Shown here: in pieces, positions 51,616-59,104 of the stretch
How the letters are laid out: the number at the start of each line of letters is the position of its first letter
Numbering within the stretch: the stretch's first letter is position 1
From: RYN-230 sp963768945
GTDB lineage: Bacteria > Actinomycetota > Actinomycetes > Streptosporangiales > Streptosporangiaceae
Direction of reading: 5' to 3'
Length of the DNA stretch: 64,000 nucleotides
Assembly (NCBI GenBank): GCA_963768945.1
Contig: CAVYJW010000005.1
Span: 62,001-126,000 of the forward strand
Notes under the pieces: model-generated
Seen by the model: only the letters and a program-made list of their open reading frames with translations
Told to the model about the DNA's origin: nothing
Databases searched by the model: none
Made by a program: the position numbers and the translations under genes

Positions 51616-52683
51616 GTGCTTGAGGAACCCACGCCGGCCAGCCCCAGGGAGCAGGCCATCGTGGTCAACGCCATGGGCGGAGACAACGGCCCGGCTGTGG
51701 TGGTGGCCGGTGCCGCAGCCGCCGCAGCCGCACTGCAGGCCCCGGTAATCCTGGCCGGACGGGCCGCTGAGCTGCGCGGACTGGCGGCCGAGCACCCGGA
51801 AGTGGCCGACCTGCTGCAGGTCGCACCCGCCGAGGACACCATCGCCATGGACGAGGGGGCGCTGGCCAGCTGGCGGCGGCCACGCTCCAGCGTCGCCGTG
51901 GCATGCCAGCTGGTACGCCGGGGCCAGGCCGCGGCCGTGGTCTCGGCCGGCTCAACGGGCGGCGTGGTGGCCACCGCCCGGCTCCGGCTACGCTCCGTGC
52001 CCGGCCTGCTCCGCCCGGCCCTGGTGGTGGTGCTGCCCACCCAGCCCCGTCCCACGTTCCTGCTCGACGCGGGCGCCATCGCCGACCCCAAGCCGGAGAT
52101 GCTGCTCCAGTTCGCCCAGCTGGGAGTGGCCTACGCGCAGATCGCGCACAACATCCCCGATCCGAAGGTGGGCCTGCTCACCATCGGGGCCGAGCCGGGC
52201 AAGGGCAACAAGCTGGCCCGGCGGGCGCACGAGCTGCTCACCGCCCCACCGCCGCACGGCGCCCTGCCGATCCGCTTCACCGGCAATGTCGAGGGCACCG
52301 ACCTGCTTGCCGGCAAGGTGGACGTCATCGTGACCGACGGCTTCACCGGCAACGTCGCGCTCAAGACGCTCGAGGGGGCGATGGGATTCGCCGCCGGGCA
52401 GTTGCGGGACGTGCTGCGCGGGAGCCGGTCGGCGCGGCTCGGCGCGGTGCTGCAGCGCCGGGGGCTGCGCGAGCTGCGCGGCCGGCTGGACTCCGAGACC
52501 TACGGTGGCGCCGCCCTGCTGGGCCTGGAGGGGACCATCGTCATCGCCCACGGCGCGTCCAGTCCCCGCGGCATCACGGCGGCCTGCCTGCTCGCCGCGG
52601 ATCTGGTCAAGGGCCAGATCACCGAGAGGATCCGGGAACGGCTTGGTCACGGCCGCGGCGCCCACTTCCTCCGCCGGAACTGA
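51616..52683 (+). CDS. plsX: Phosphate acyltransferase PlsX
   Basis: PlsX makes acyl-phosphate from acyl-ACP for phospholipid synthesis by PlsY. The 355-residue protein has IVVNAMGGDNGPAVVVAGA, VSAGSTGGVVATARLRLRSV, LLDAGAIADPKPEMLLQFA, IGAEPGKGNKLARRAHELL and GNVEGTDLLAGKVDVIVTDGFTGNVALK, all family constants. The GTG start follows GAGAGG; the domain begins about 20 residues later. It stands alone here, not beside rpmF and fabH as in many bacteria. Confidence 0.94.
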   Translation: MLEEPTPASPREQAIVVNAMGGDNGPAVVVAGAAAAAAALQAPVILAGRAAELRGLAAEHPEVADLLQVAPAEDTIAMDEGALASWRRPRSSVAVACQLVRRGQAAAVVSAGSTGGVVATARLRLRSVPGLLRPALVVVLPTQPRPTFLLDAGAIADPKPEMLLQFAQLGVAYAQIAHNIPDPKVGLLTIGAEPGKGNKLARRAHELLTAPPPHGALPIRFTGNVEGTDLLAGKVDVIVTDGFTGNVALKTLEGAMGFAAGQLRDVLRGSRSARLGAVLQRRGLRELRGRLDSETYGGAALLGLEGTIVIAHGASSPRGITAACLLAADLVKGQITERIRERLGHGRGAHFLRRN

Positions 52684-52721
52684 CCTCCTGCATCTCACCT
52701 CTGCCACCGCCAGCCCGGCCC

Positions 52722-52797
52722 CCCGTAAGCCCCGTAAGCCCCGTCAAGCCCCGCAAGCCCCGCAAGCCCCGCAAGCCCCGCAAGCCCCGCAAGCCCC
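52722..52797. repeat. 9-bp tandem repeat array
   Basis: CCCCGCAAG or CCCCGTAAG is repeated about eight times in tandem. The frame stays open (PRKPRKPRK) only because the unit is a multiple of three. It lies right after the plsX stop and has no start signal, so it is treated as non-coding. Confidence 0.88.
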
Positions 52798-52836
52798 AGA
52801 GACACTACCCGTCCCAAACCCACCGCCGCTCGGTGA

Positions 52837-52882
52837 TGATCAGACGATCGGTGTCGTCCCAGCAACACCAATCGTCTGATCA
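52837..52882. terminator. 18-bp-arm hairpin related to the 9.1-kb hairpin
   Basis: The arms 52837-52854 and 52865-52882 pair with a single mismatch around a 10-base loop. GATC-N2-ACGAT-N-GGTG in the arm repeats the pattern of the hairpin at 9118. It lies about 155 bases beyond plsX and may terminate that transcript; no T-run follows. Confidence 0.55.
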
Positions 52883-53131
52883 CACTCGCAGAAGGGCCTA
52901 TCCAGAGCACAGCAGTAACACCAGTCCCTCAGTCCTCATGAAGCGCGGCGCAAGGCTAGCCGGTTGAGCTCAGGGCGCGACCATAGGCTGGCGCTGCGGC
53001 CCACGAGGTGCGGCCACCAGCCGCTCGCGGCCCCAGCGGCGGGACGCGGCCACCAGCCGCTGCGGCCCCACGAGGCCTGATCACGGATTTATTCGCGCAG
53101 GCCTGCCCGGCGTGGTCGCTAGGCTTGGAGC

Positions 53132-54871
53132 ATGGCGGATCCACGGGATGTTCTCGCGCAGCGGGTGTCGGCTGCGCTCGGTGCGGCCTTCGGCCCCGAG
53201 TACGAGGCCGCCGACCCGGTGATCCGGCCGTCCTCGTTCGCCGATTACCAGTCCAACGCGGCGCTGCCGCTGGCCAGGCAGCTAGGGCGGCCGCCGCGGG
53301 AGATCGCCGCGGACATCATCCGCCATCTCGACCTGACCGGCGTGGCGGAGCCGCCCGAAGTGAGCGGCCCGGGCTTCATCAACCTCAGGCTCCTGCCGGG
53401 ATGGATCGCCGGGCAGGCCAGCGGGCAGCTCGCTGACCCACGCCTGGGTGTAGCGCAGGCCGATCCGGCCCCGCGGGTGGTGGTGGAGTACTCCTCACCC
53501 AACGTGGCCAAAGAGATGCACGTCGGTCACTTGCGCACGACCATCGTCGGCGACGCGCTGGCCCGGATCCTTGAGTTCGCCGGTGAGGAAGTGATCCGGG
53601 ATAACCACCTGGGCGACTGGGGCACCCCCTTCGGGATGCTGATCGAGCATCTACTCGACGTAGGCGAGGACTCCGCCGACGCTGACCAGCTGCGGAACAA
53701 CCCGAACGCCTTCTATCAGGCGGCGCGGAGCAAGTTCGACTCCGACCCGCAGTTCGCCGAGCGCGCACGGCAGCGGGTGGTGCTGCTGCAGGGCGGCGAC
53801 GAGGGCACCCTCCAGCTGTGGCAGCACCTGGTCAACATGTCGCTGGACTACCTGCACCGGATATATGGCCAGCTCGGGGTCACGCTGACTGACGCGGACA
53901 TCCGCGGGGAGAGCTTCTATAACGACCTGCTGGCCGAGGTGTGCGCCGAACTGGAGGCGAGCGGGGTCGCGGTCATCAGCGACGGTGCGCTGTGCGCGTT
54001 CCCGCCCGGGTTCACCGGGCGGGACGGTGAGCCGCTGCCAGTGATCATCCGCAAGCGGGACGGGGGCTACAACTACTCCACGAGTGACCTGGCCACCATC
54101 CGGTACCGGATCCGGGACCTGCATGTGGACCGGGCGATCTACGTCGTCGGCTCGTCCCAGGCACTGCACTTCCAGATGGTCTTCGCGGTGGCCAGGCAGG
54201 CGGGGTGGATTCCAGCCGCGGCCCGGTTCGAGCATGCGCAGATCGGCAACGTGCTGGGGACCGACGGGAAGCTGCTGCGCACCCGGGCCGGCGACTCGAT
54301 CAAGCTGCGCGAGCTGCTCAGGGAAGGCGTCGAGCGCGCGCGCAAGGTGTTCGACGAGCTCAACACCAGCCCAGAGTTCGAGGAGAGCGAGCGCGCCGCC
54401 ATCGCGGAGGCGGTCGGGATCGGCGCGGTCAAGTACGCCGACCTGTCCACCGCACGGGACAGCGAGTACGTATTCGACTGGGACCGCATGATCTCGTTCA
54501 AGGGGAACACCGGGCCGTACCTCCAGTATGCGACCACGCGGATCCGGTCCATCTTCCGCCGGGCCGGCCTGGACCCGGACGGCGCCCGCGCCCCGATCAC
54601 GCTGGCCGAGCCGGCCGAGCGGGCCCTCGCGCTGCGCCTGCTCGGGTTTGGAGCCACGGTCGGGCAGGCCGGGGAGACCGCACAGCCGCACCTGCTGGCA
54701 GGGTTCCTGTTCGACGTGGCGAGCGCGTTCACCACGTTCTACGAGCAGTGCCCGGTGCTCCAGGCGGAGCCGTCCATCCGGGACAGCCGGCTCGCGCTGT
54801 CCGCGCTCACCCTGCGGGTCCTGCTGACCGGGCTGGACCTGCTGGGGATCCCGGTTCCCGAACGGATGTGA
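53132..54871 (+). CDS. argS: Arginyl-tRNA synthetase
   Basis: Class I synthetase of 579 residues that needs tRNA-Arg to activate arginine. It shows the N-terminal Add1 domain (ADYQSNAALPLARQLGRPP), the HIGH motif in SSPNVAKEMHVGHLRTTIVGD, and DNHLGDWGTPFGMLI. The catalytic GGYNYSTSDLATIRYRI, LGTDGKLLRTRAGDSIKL in place of KMSKS (as in many ArgRS) and the helical DALR anticodon domain follow, ending LLGIPVPERM. The ATG start is at the first Met with no clear ribosome site. Confidence 0.97.
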   Translation: MADPRDVLAQRVSAALGAAFGPEYEAADPVIRPSSFADYQSNAALPLARQLGRPPREIAADIIRHLDLTGVAEPPEVSGPGFINLRLLPGWIAGQASGQLADPRLGVAQADPAPRVVVEYSSPNVAKEMHVGHLRTTIVGDALARILEFAGEEVIRDNHLGDWGTPFGMLIEHLLDVGEDSADADQLRNNPNAFYQAARSKFDSDPQFAERARQRVVLLQGGDEGTLQLWQHLVNMSLDYLHRIYGQLGVTLTDADIRGESFYNDLLAEVCAELEASGVAVISDGALCAFPPGFTGRDGEPLPVIIRKRDGGYNYSTSDLATIRYRIRDLHVDRAIYVVGSSQALHFQMVFAVARQAGWIPAAARFEHAQIGNVLGTDGKLLRTRAGDSIKLRELLREGVERARKVFDELNTSPEFEESERAAIAEAVGIGAVKYADLSTARDSEYVFDWDRMISFKGNTGPYLQYATTRIRSIFRRAGLDPDGARAPITLAEPAERALALRLLGFGATVGQAGETAQPHLLAGFLFDVASAFTTFYEQCPVLQAEPSIRDSRLALSALTLRVLLTGLDLLGIPVPERM

Positions 54872-55025
54872 CAGGTTCCCGGGGTGACGCCTGGAACGAA
54901 AAGACCGTTGGGGAGCACTGGGGCAGGACCGGCACGGAAGGTTCCGGTAATTCCGGAGCGTGCTCCCAGCGAAATCCCAGGCTTCACCGCCTGATGTCAC
55001 AGCCAGGCCGGGCAGTCTCAGGGTC

Positions 55026-55970
55026 ATGGACAACATGTATGAGCCCCCGGGCGGCAACCCTGCGGAAGAGTCCCGCCCGACTGAGCAGTTCTGGCCGATG
55101 CGCCAGGGAGCCGGCGGGAACCACGGTCCGGGCGACCAGGACCCCCGCAACCCGCGCCCGCGGGGCGGCCCGGGCCCAGGCCCCCGGCGTCGCAACCCGC
55201 TGCACTGGACGGTCGGGCTGGTGGCCGCCGCGGCGCTGGCCGCCGGCGGAATCGCCGCCGGCGTCTCCCTGGCGGGGCATTCGTCGCCGGCCGGCACCTC
55301 CGCCGCCGCGGGCAGCGCCGCCGGGCCGGGCTCGCAGGCCGCCGCCCTGAACACCGCGCTCAACTCGGCGGGCACCCCGGGCGCCCTCGCGCTGACGTCC
55401 TCGGCCGGCGCGGGCGCGGCCGGCGCGGGCGCGGCAGGCGCGGGCGCGGCCGGCGCGGGCGCGGCCGGCGGCAGCGCCGGGGCCGCCGCGGTGGCCCATC
55501 CGTGCCTCGACGCGCTGAGGGCGGCCCGCGCGGCCCGGAGGGCCGGGCACCCGGTCGCTGCCTGGGCGGCCCTGCGTGCGGCAGGCCGCCGCTGCTGGGT
55601 CCTGCGGCGCCGTCTCGTCCGGGTGGCCCTGCTGCGCGGCATCGACGGGGAGCTCACGTTCCGCGGCCAGGGCGGCGCCATCCGCACGCTGGCGTTCGAG
55701 CGGGGTGTCATCCAGTCCGTCAGCGGCAGCAGCGTCGTGGTGCGCGCCGCCGACGGCACCACCTGGATATGGGACCTGGTGAGCAGCACCGTCGTCCGGG
55801 AGAGCGGGAACAAGACCACGACGAGCGCGCTGACCTCGGGCGAGCCGGTCTGGGTCGGCGGGCCGGTGGTCTCCGGGGCCAAGGATGCCCGGCTCGTGGT
55901 GATCCGGCCGCCGTCAGCTTCCCCCTCTTCGTCCAGCCCGTCCCCGCTACCCTCGGCGTCCGGCAGCTGA
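55026..55970 (+). CDS. Membrane-anchored protein with DUF5666-like extracytoplasmic domain
   Basis: The 314-residue protein starts with a Pro/Gly/Arg-rich cytoplasmic segment (residues 1-58), one membrane helix (about 62-84) and an Ala/Gly/Ser linker with AGAGA repeats. A helix pair with two Cys (HPCLDALRAARAARRAGH, AAGRRCWVLRR) follows. A beta domain comes next (VIQSVSGSSVVVRAADGTTW, TTSALTSGEPVWVGGPVVSG), which resembles DUF5666 OB-like modules. A Ser/Pro tail ends it. No function is known for the type. It precedes a response regulator and sensor kinase in the same direction, so it may be a target or accessory of that system. Confidence 0.6.
   Translation: MDNMYEPPGGNPAEESRPTEQFWPMRQGAGGNHGPGDQDPRNPRPRGGPGPGPRRRNPLHWTVGLVAAAALAAGGIAAGVSLAGHSSPAGTSAAAGSAAGPGSQAAALNTALNSAGTPGALALTSSAGAGAAGAGAAGAGAAGAGAAGGSAGAAAVAHPCLDALRAARAARRAGHPVAAWAALRAAGRRCWVLRRRLVRVALLRGIDGELTFRGQGGAIRTLAFERGVIQSVSGSSVVVRAADGTTWIWDLVSSTVVRESGNKTTTSALTSGEPVWVGGPVVSGAKDARLVVIRPPSASPSSSSPSPLPSASGS
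55404..55468. repeat. 15-bp coding repeat in the DUF5666-like gene
   Basis: CGGCGCGGGCGCGGC recurs about four times, encoding AGAGA units of the linker between membrane helix and outer domain. Confidence 0.85.
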
Positions 55971-56154
55971 CCATCCGGCAACTCCACTTCCAGCTGGCGG
56001 GGGACCGGCCGGCTCCCGCAGGCCCCAGCCTGCGGGAGCCGGTAGCCTTTGCGGGCCACACCCGGCGCGGCCCGCGCTGGACCGCCCCTGATGTGGCCAG
56101 CCCGGTGGCCCCGCCGGCCCTCTCCCTGGCCGGCCGTACCGTCCCTCTCAGGTG

Positions 56155-56877
56155 ATGACAGACAACGACCGGATTCCCCAGGTGCTCGTCGTGGACGACG
56201 AGCCGAATATCCGTGAGCTGGTGCGGGTCGCGCTGAAGTTCCACGGCTGCGCGGTCGCGACCGCGTCCAGCGGGAAGGACGCGCTGCGGCAGGCGGAGGA
56301 GGCCCGCCCGGACCTGATCGTGCTTGACGTGATGCTGCCCGACCTGGACGGATTCGAGGTATGCCGGAGGCTCAGGGCCGCGGGTAACGACGTCCCGGTG
56401 ATCTTCCTGACCGCGCGGGACACCTCGTCCGACACCGTGACCGGCCTGGCCCTCGGCGGCGACGACTACGTCACCAAGCCGTTCTCCGTGGAGGCGCTGG
56501 TGGCCCGGGTCCGGGCCGTGCTCAGGCGCGCGGCGCGGACCACCGGCGATGCCCCGGCGGACCAGGGCATCCTCCGCGCCGGGGACCTCGAGCTCGACGA
56601 GTCGCGCTGGACGGTGCACCGCGCGGGCACGCCCGTGGAACTGTCACCGACGGAGTTCCGGCTGCTCGCGTACCTGATGCGGCACCAGGGCCGGGTGCTG
56701 ACCCGCGCCCAGCTACTGGAGAACGTGTGGGGCTGGGACTACGCCGGGCAGTCCCAGATCGTCGAGACCTACGTCAGCTACCTGCGGCACAAGCTCGATC
56801 CGCTGGGCCCGGCGCTGATCCACACGCAGCGCGGGGTGGGGTACAGCCTGCGCCCGGGCGCCCGGCCAGAGGAATGA
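56155..56877 (+). CDS. Response regulator, OmpR/PhoB family
   Basis: Two-domain response regulator of 240 residues. The receiver has the acidic pair in VLVVDDEPNIRELV, the phosphoacceptor Asp in DLIVLDVMLPDLDGFEVC, the switch Thr in VIFLTARD and the Lys in YVTKPFS. The winged-helix output domain contains LSPTEFRLLAYLMRHQGRVL, VWGWDYAGQSQIVETYVSYLR and HTQRGVGYSLRPG. It overlaps the kinase start as ATGA. The pattern is close to the MprA/TcrA/PhoP-like group of actinobacteria; the signal is not known. An in-frame GTG one codon earlier is an alternative start. Confidence 0.93.
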   Translation: MTDNDRIPQVLVVDDEPNIRELVRVALKFHGCAVATASSGKDALRQAEEARPDLIVLDVMLPDLDGFEVCRRLRAAGNDVPVIFLTARDTSSDTVTGLALGGDDYVTKPFSVEALVARVRAVLRRAARTTGDAPADQGILRAGDLELDESRWTVHRAGTPVELSPTEFRLLAYLMRHQGRVLTRAQLLENVWGWDYAGQSQIVETYVSYLRHKLDPLGPALIHTQRGVGYSLRPGARPEE

Positions 56878-58397
56878 CCGACCCCGGGCCCACGGACCTG
56901 GCCGCCCCGGCGCGCCGGGCCAGCGGGATGCTGTCCCTGCGCGCCCGCCTGCTCGTCCTGCTGATCTGCGTGACCGCGGCCTTCCTGCTGATCATGGGGG
57001 TGGTCAGCACGGCCGTCCTGAACAGCCGGCTGGGCGGCGAGTTCAACGCGCAGCTCGTGGCCGCGGCCGCGCACAGCCCGGAGCAGATCGCCAGCAACCC
57101 CGGCGGCTACGTGGCAGTCGAGATCACTACCCTCCCGTTGCAGGTCCGGCCGCTGACCAGCAATTCCGCCGCGACCCAGGAACTGACCGCCACGGTGCAG
57201 GACCTGCTGTCCAGGCACGTGGCCCGCCGCTACATCGATGACCAGCCGTTTACGGTGCCCTCAGCCACGGGGCCCGGGACGAGCGGGCCCCGGCTGCGCG
57301 CCGTGGCCCGGCTGATCCCGGCCCGGGCCAACGGCGGGGTGCGCGGGGTACTGGTGGTCGCCCGCCCGGTCAGCGACGTCACCGGGCAGGTCGGCGGGAT
57401 CGTCATCACGGAGCTGATCACGGGAGGCGCGCTGATCCTGCTGCTGGCGGTCAGCGGGCGCTGGCTGATCGGCCGGGGCCTGGCCCCCCTGAAGCAGATG
57501 GCGAGGGCCGCGCATCAGATCACCTCTCGCGGTGACCTGACCGCCCGGATGCCCGAGGCGGACGACAGCACCGAGGTGGGCCAGCTAGGCGGGGCCATCA
57601 ACGCCATGCTGGACCGGATCCAGCAGGCGTTCGGCGCCCGCTGGCGCTCGGAGCAGAAGGTCCGCCAGTTCGCTGCCGACGCCTCGCACGAGCTGCGCAC
57701 CCCGCTGACCACCATCCGCGGCTACGCCGAGCTGTACCGGCAGGGCGCGCTCGGCCCGGATCAGCTGCCGAACGCGATGCGCCGGATCGAGCAGGAATCA
57801 CAGCGGATGAGCACCCTGGTCGCCGAGCTCCTCGAACTCGCCCGGCTCGACCGCACCTCCTCCCTGGACCTGACCGAAACGGACCTGTCGGTGCTGGTCC
57901 GGGACGCGGCCGCGGACGCCTCGGCGGTAGAGCCGGGGCGCCCGGTCAAGGCGGAGGCACCGGACCGGCTCATCGCCGTGGTGGACGAGGCGCGGATCAG
58001 GCAGGTGCTGGCCAACCTGCTCGGCAACGTCCGCGAGCACACACCCCCCGGGACGCCGGTCGCGGTGCGGCTGGCCCCGGTCCGCGGCGGCGCCGTGCTC
58101 GAGGTCGCCGACGGGGGACCGGGGATGTCCGGGGAGGACGCGGCCCGGGCCTTCGACCGCTTCCACCGCGGGGCGGACCGCCCGGGCAGCGGGGGCAGCC
58201 GGGACGGCGGCGCCAGCGGGGACGGCGGGGACGGCCAGGACGATGACGCCGCCGCGCCGCGAGGCGGCAGCGGGCTGGGGCTGTCCATCGTGCAGGCCAT
58301 CGCGGCCGCCCACGGCGGCCAGGCGGTGCTGGAGTCGCAGCCCGGCTACGGGACGCGGGTCAGGATCTGGCTCCCTGCCGAGTCGCCCGCACCCTGA
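56874..58397 (+). CDS. Sensor histidine kinase partner
   Basis: The 507-residue membrane kinase has a span at about 22-48, an extracytoplasmic sensor domain to about 180, a second span at about 182-202 and a HAMP region (RGLAPLKQMARAAHQITSRG). The H-box FAADASHELRTPLTTIRGYAE, N-box LANLLGNVREHTPPGT, G1 LEVADGGPGM, F-box FDRFHRG and G2 GGSGLGLSI follow. A Gly/Asp-rich insertion (SRDGGASGDGGDGQDDD) separates the F and G2 boxes in the ATP lid. It is coupled to the response regulator. The ligand cannot be guessed. Confidence 0.93.
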   Translation: MTDPGPTDLAAPARRASGMLSLRARLLVLLICVTAAFLLIMGVVSTAVLNSRLGGEFNAQLVAAAAHSPEQIASNPGGYVAVEITTLPLQVRPLTSNSAATQELTATVQDLLSRHVARRYIDDQPFTVPSATGPGTSGPRLRAVARLIPARANGGVRGVLVVARPVSDVTGQVGGIVITELITGGALILLLAVSGRWLIGRGLAPLKQMARAAHQITSRGDLTARMPEADDSTEVGQLGGAINAMLDRIQQAFGARWRSEQKVRQFAADASHELRTPLTTIRGYAELYRQGALGPDQLPNAMRRIEQESQRMSTLVAELLELARLDRTSSLDLTETDLSVLVRDAAADASAVEPGRPVKAEAPDRLIAVVDEARIRQVLANLLGNVREHTPPGTPVAVRLAPVRGGAVLEVADGGPGMSGEDAARAFDRFHRGADRPGSGGSRDGGASGDGGDGQDDDAAAPRGGSGLGLSIVQAIAAAHGGQAVLESQPGYGTRVRIWLPAESPAP

Positions 58398-58433
58398 TCC
58401 TGAATCTTCCCTCCAACGGTCTTTCCGGCCGGA

Positions 58434-59075
58434 TCACGGGCGGCCGGGATCACGGCCGTCGGGGGCGGCCGGCGCGCCGGCCGGGCTGGGCAGGTGCTCG
58501 AACAGGTAGTAGACCGCGAGCAGGCCGAAGATGATCAGCGCGATCAGTGGAGCCCCCAGCGCCGCCACCACCGTGGCCGCCGCGTACACGAGCAGGCCGC
58601 CGGTGAATCCCGGTATCGAGCGCCGCAGCGCCTCCGGCTGAACCTGGCCGCCCAGCCGCTCCGCGTGCGTCACCACGTAGATCCACAAGCCCGCGAAGCC
58701 GAATGAGGCCGCGATCAGCACCAGCCCGTAGGCAACCGTCGCCGCGCCGGCGCCGGGGTGCTGTAGGTGATCGGCGACCAGCGAGGTCGGGAACGGGATG
58801 ACCACGATGGCCATCAGCAGCAGCAGGTTGATGACGAGCAGCGGCCGGTCCACCCGGCTGACGTGGGCCAGCATCGTGTGGTGGTTCATCCACATGATCC
58901 CGATGGTGAGGAAGCTGACCACGTAGGCGAAGTACTGCGGCCAGGCGGCGAGCAGCTGATCGGCGAGCGTGGGGTGAGCCACGCTGGGTCCGGGGAGCCG
59001 CAGGCTCAGGACGAGCAAGGTGATCGCGATCGCGAACACCCCGTCGCTGAACGCCTCGGCGCGCCTGCTGTCCAT
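58434..59075 (-). CDS. TMEM175-family (DUF1211) potassium-channel-like protein
   Basis: A 213-residue membrane protein with six spans. The first holds the family signature RAEAFSDGVFAIAITLLVL (R-x3-FSDGVFAIA). The next are GIMWMNHHTMLAHV, LLVINLLLLMAIVVIPFPTSLV, and further spans to about 195. Bacterial members form tetrameric potassium-permeable channels in the cytoplasmic membrane. The ATG start directly precedes the signature by five residues. It lies between a sensor kinase and etfD, both unrelated as far as can be seen. Confidence 0.9.
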   Translation of the reverse strand: MDSRRAEAFSDGVFAIAITLLVLSLRLPGPSVAHPTLADQLLAAWPQYFAYVVSFLTIGIMWMNHHTMLAHVSRVDRPLLVINLLLLMAIVVIPFPTSLVADHLQHPGAGAATVAYGLVLIAASFGFAGLWIYVVTHAERLGGQVQPEALRRSIPGFTGGLLVYAAATVVAALGAPLIALIIFGLLAVYYLFEHLPSPAGAPAAPDGRDPGRP

Positions 59076-59104
59076 AGCCCCCCGGGCCGCCCGTCCCGGC
59101 CTGG

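Larger units (their letters stand above)
52684..53131. other. Repeat-rich intergenic region between plsX and argS
   Basis: There is no gene in these 448 bases. They contain a run of 9-bp repeats, an 18-bp-arm hairpin (both listed), and a 16-base unit GCGGCCACCAGCCGCT present at 53010 and again at 53046. The argS promoter should lie in the last part; TTGAG and TAGGCT-like hexamers are present, but no promoter can be called. Confidence 0.55.
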
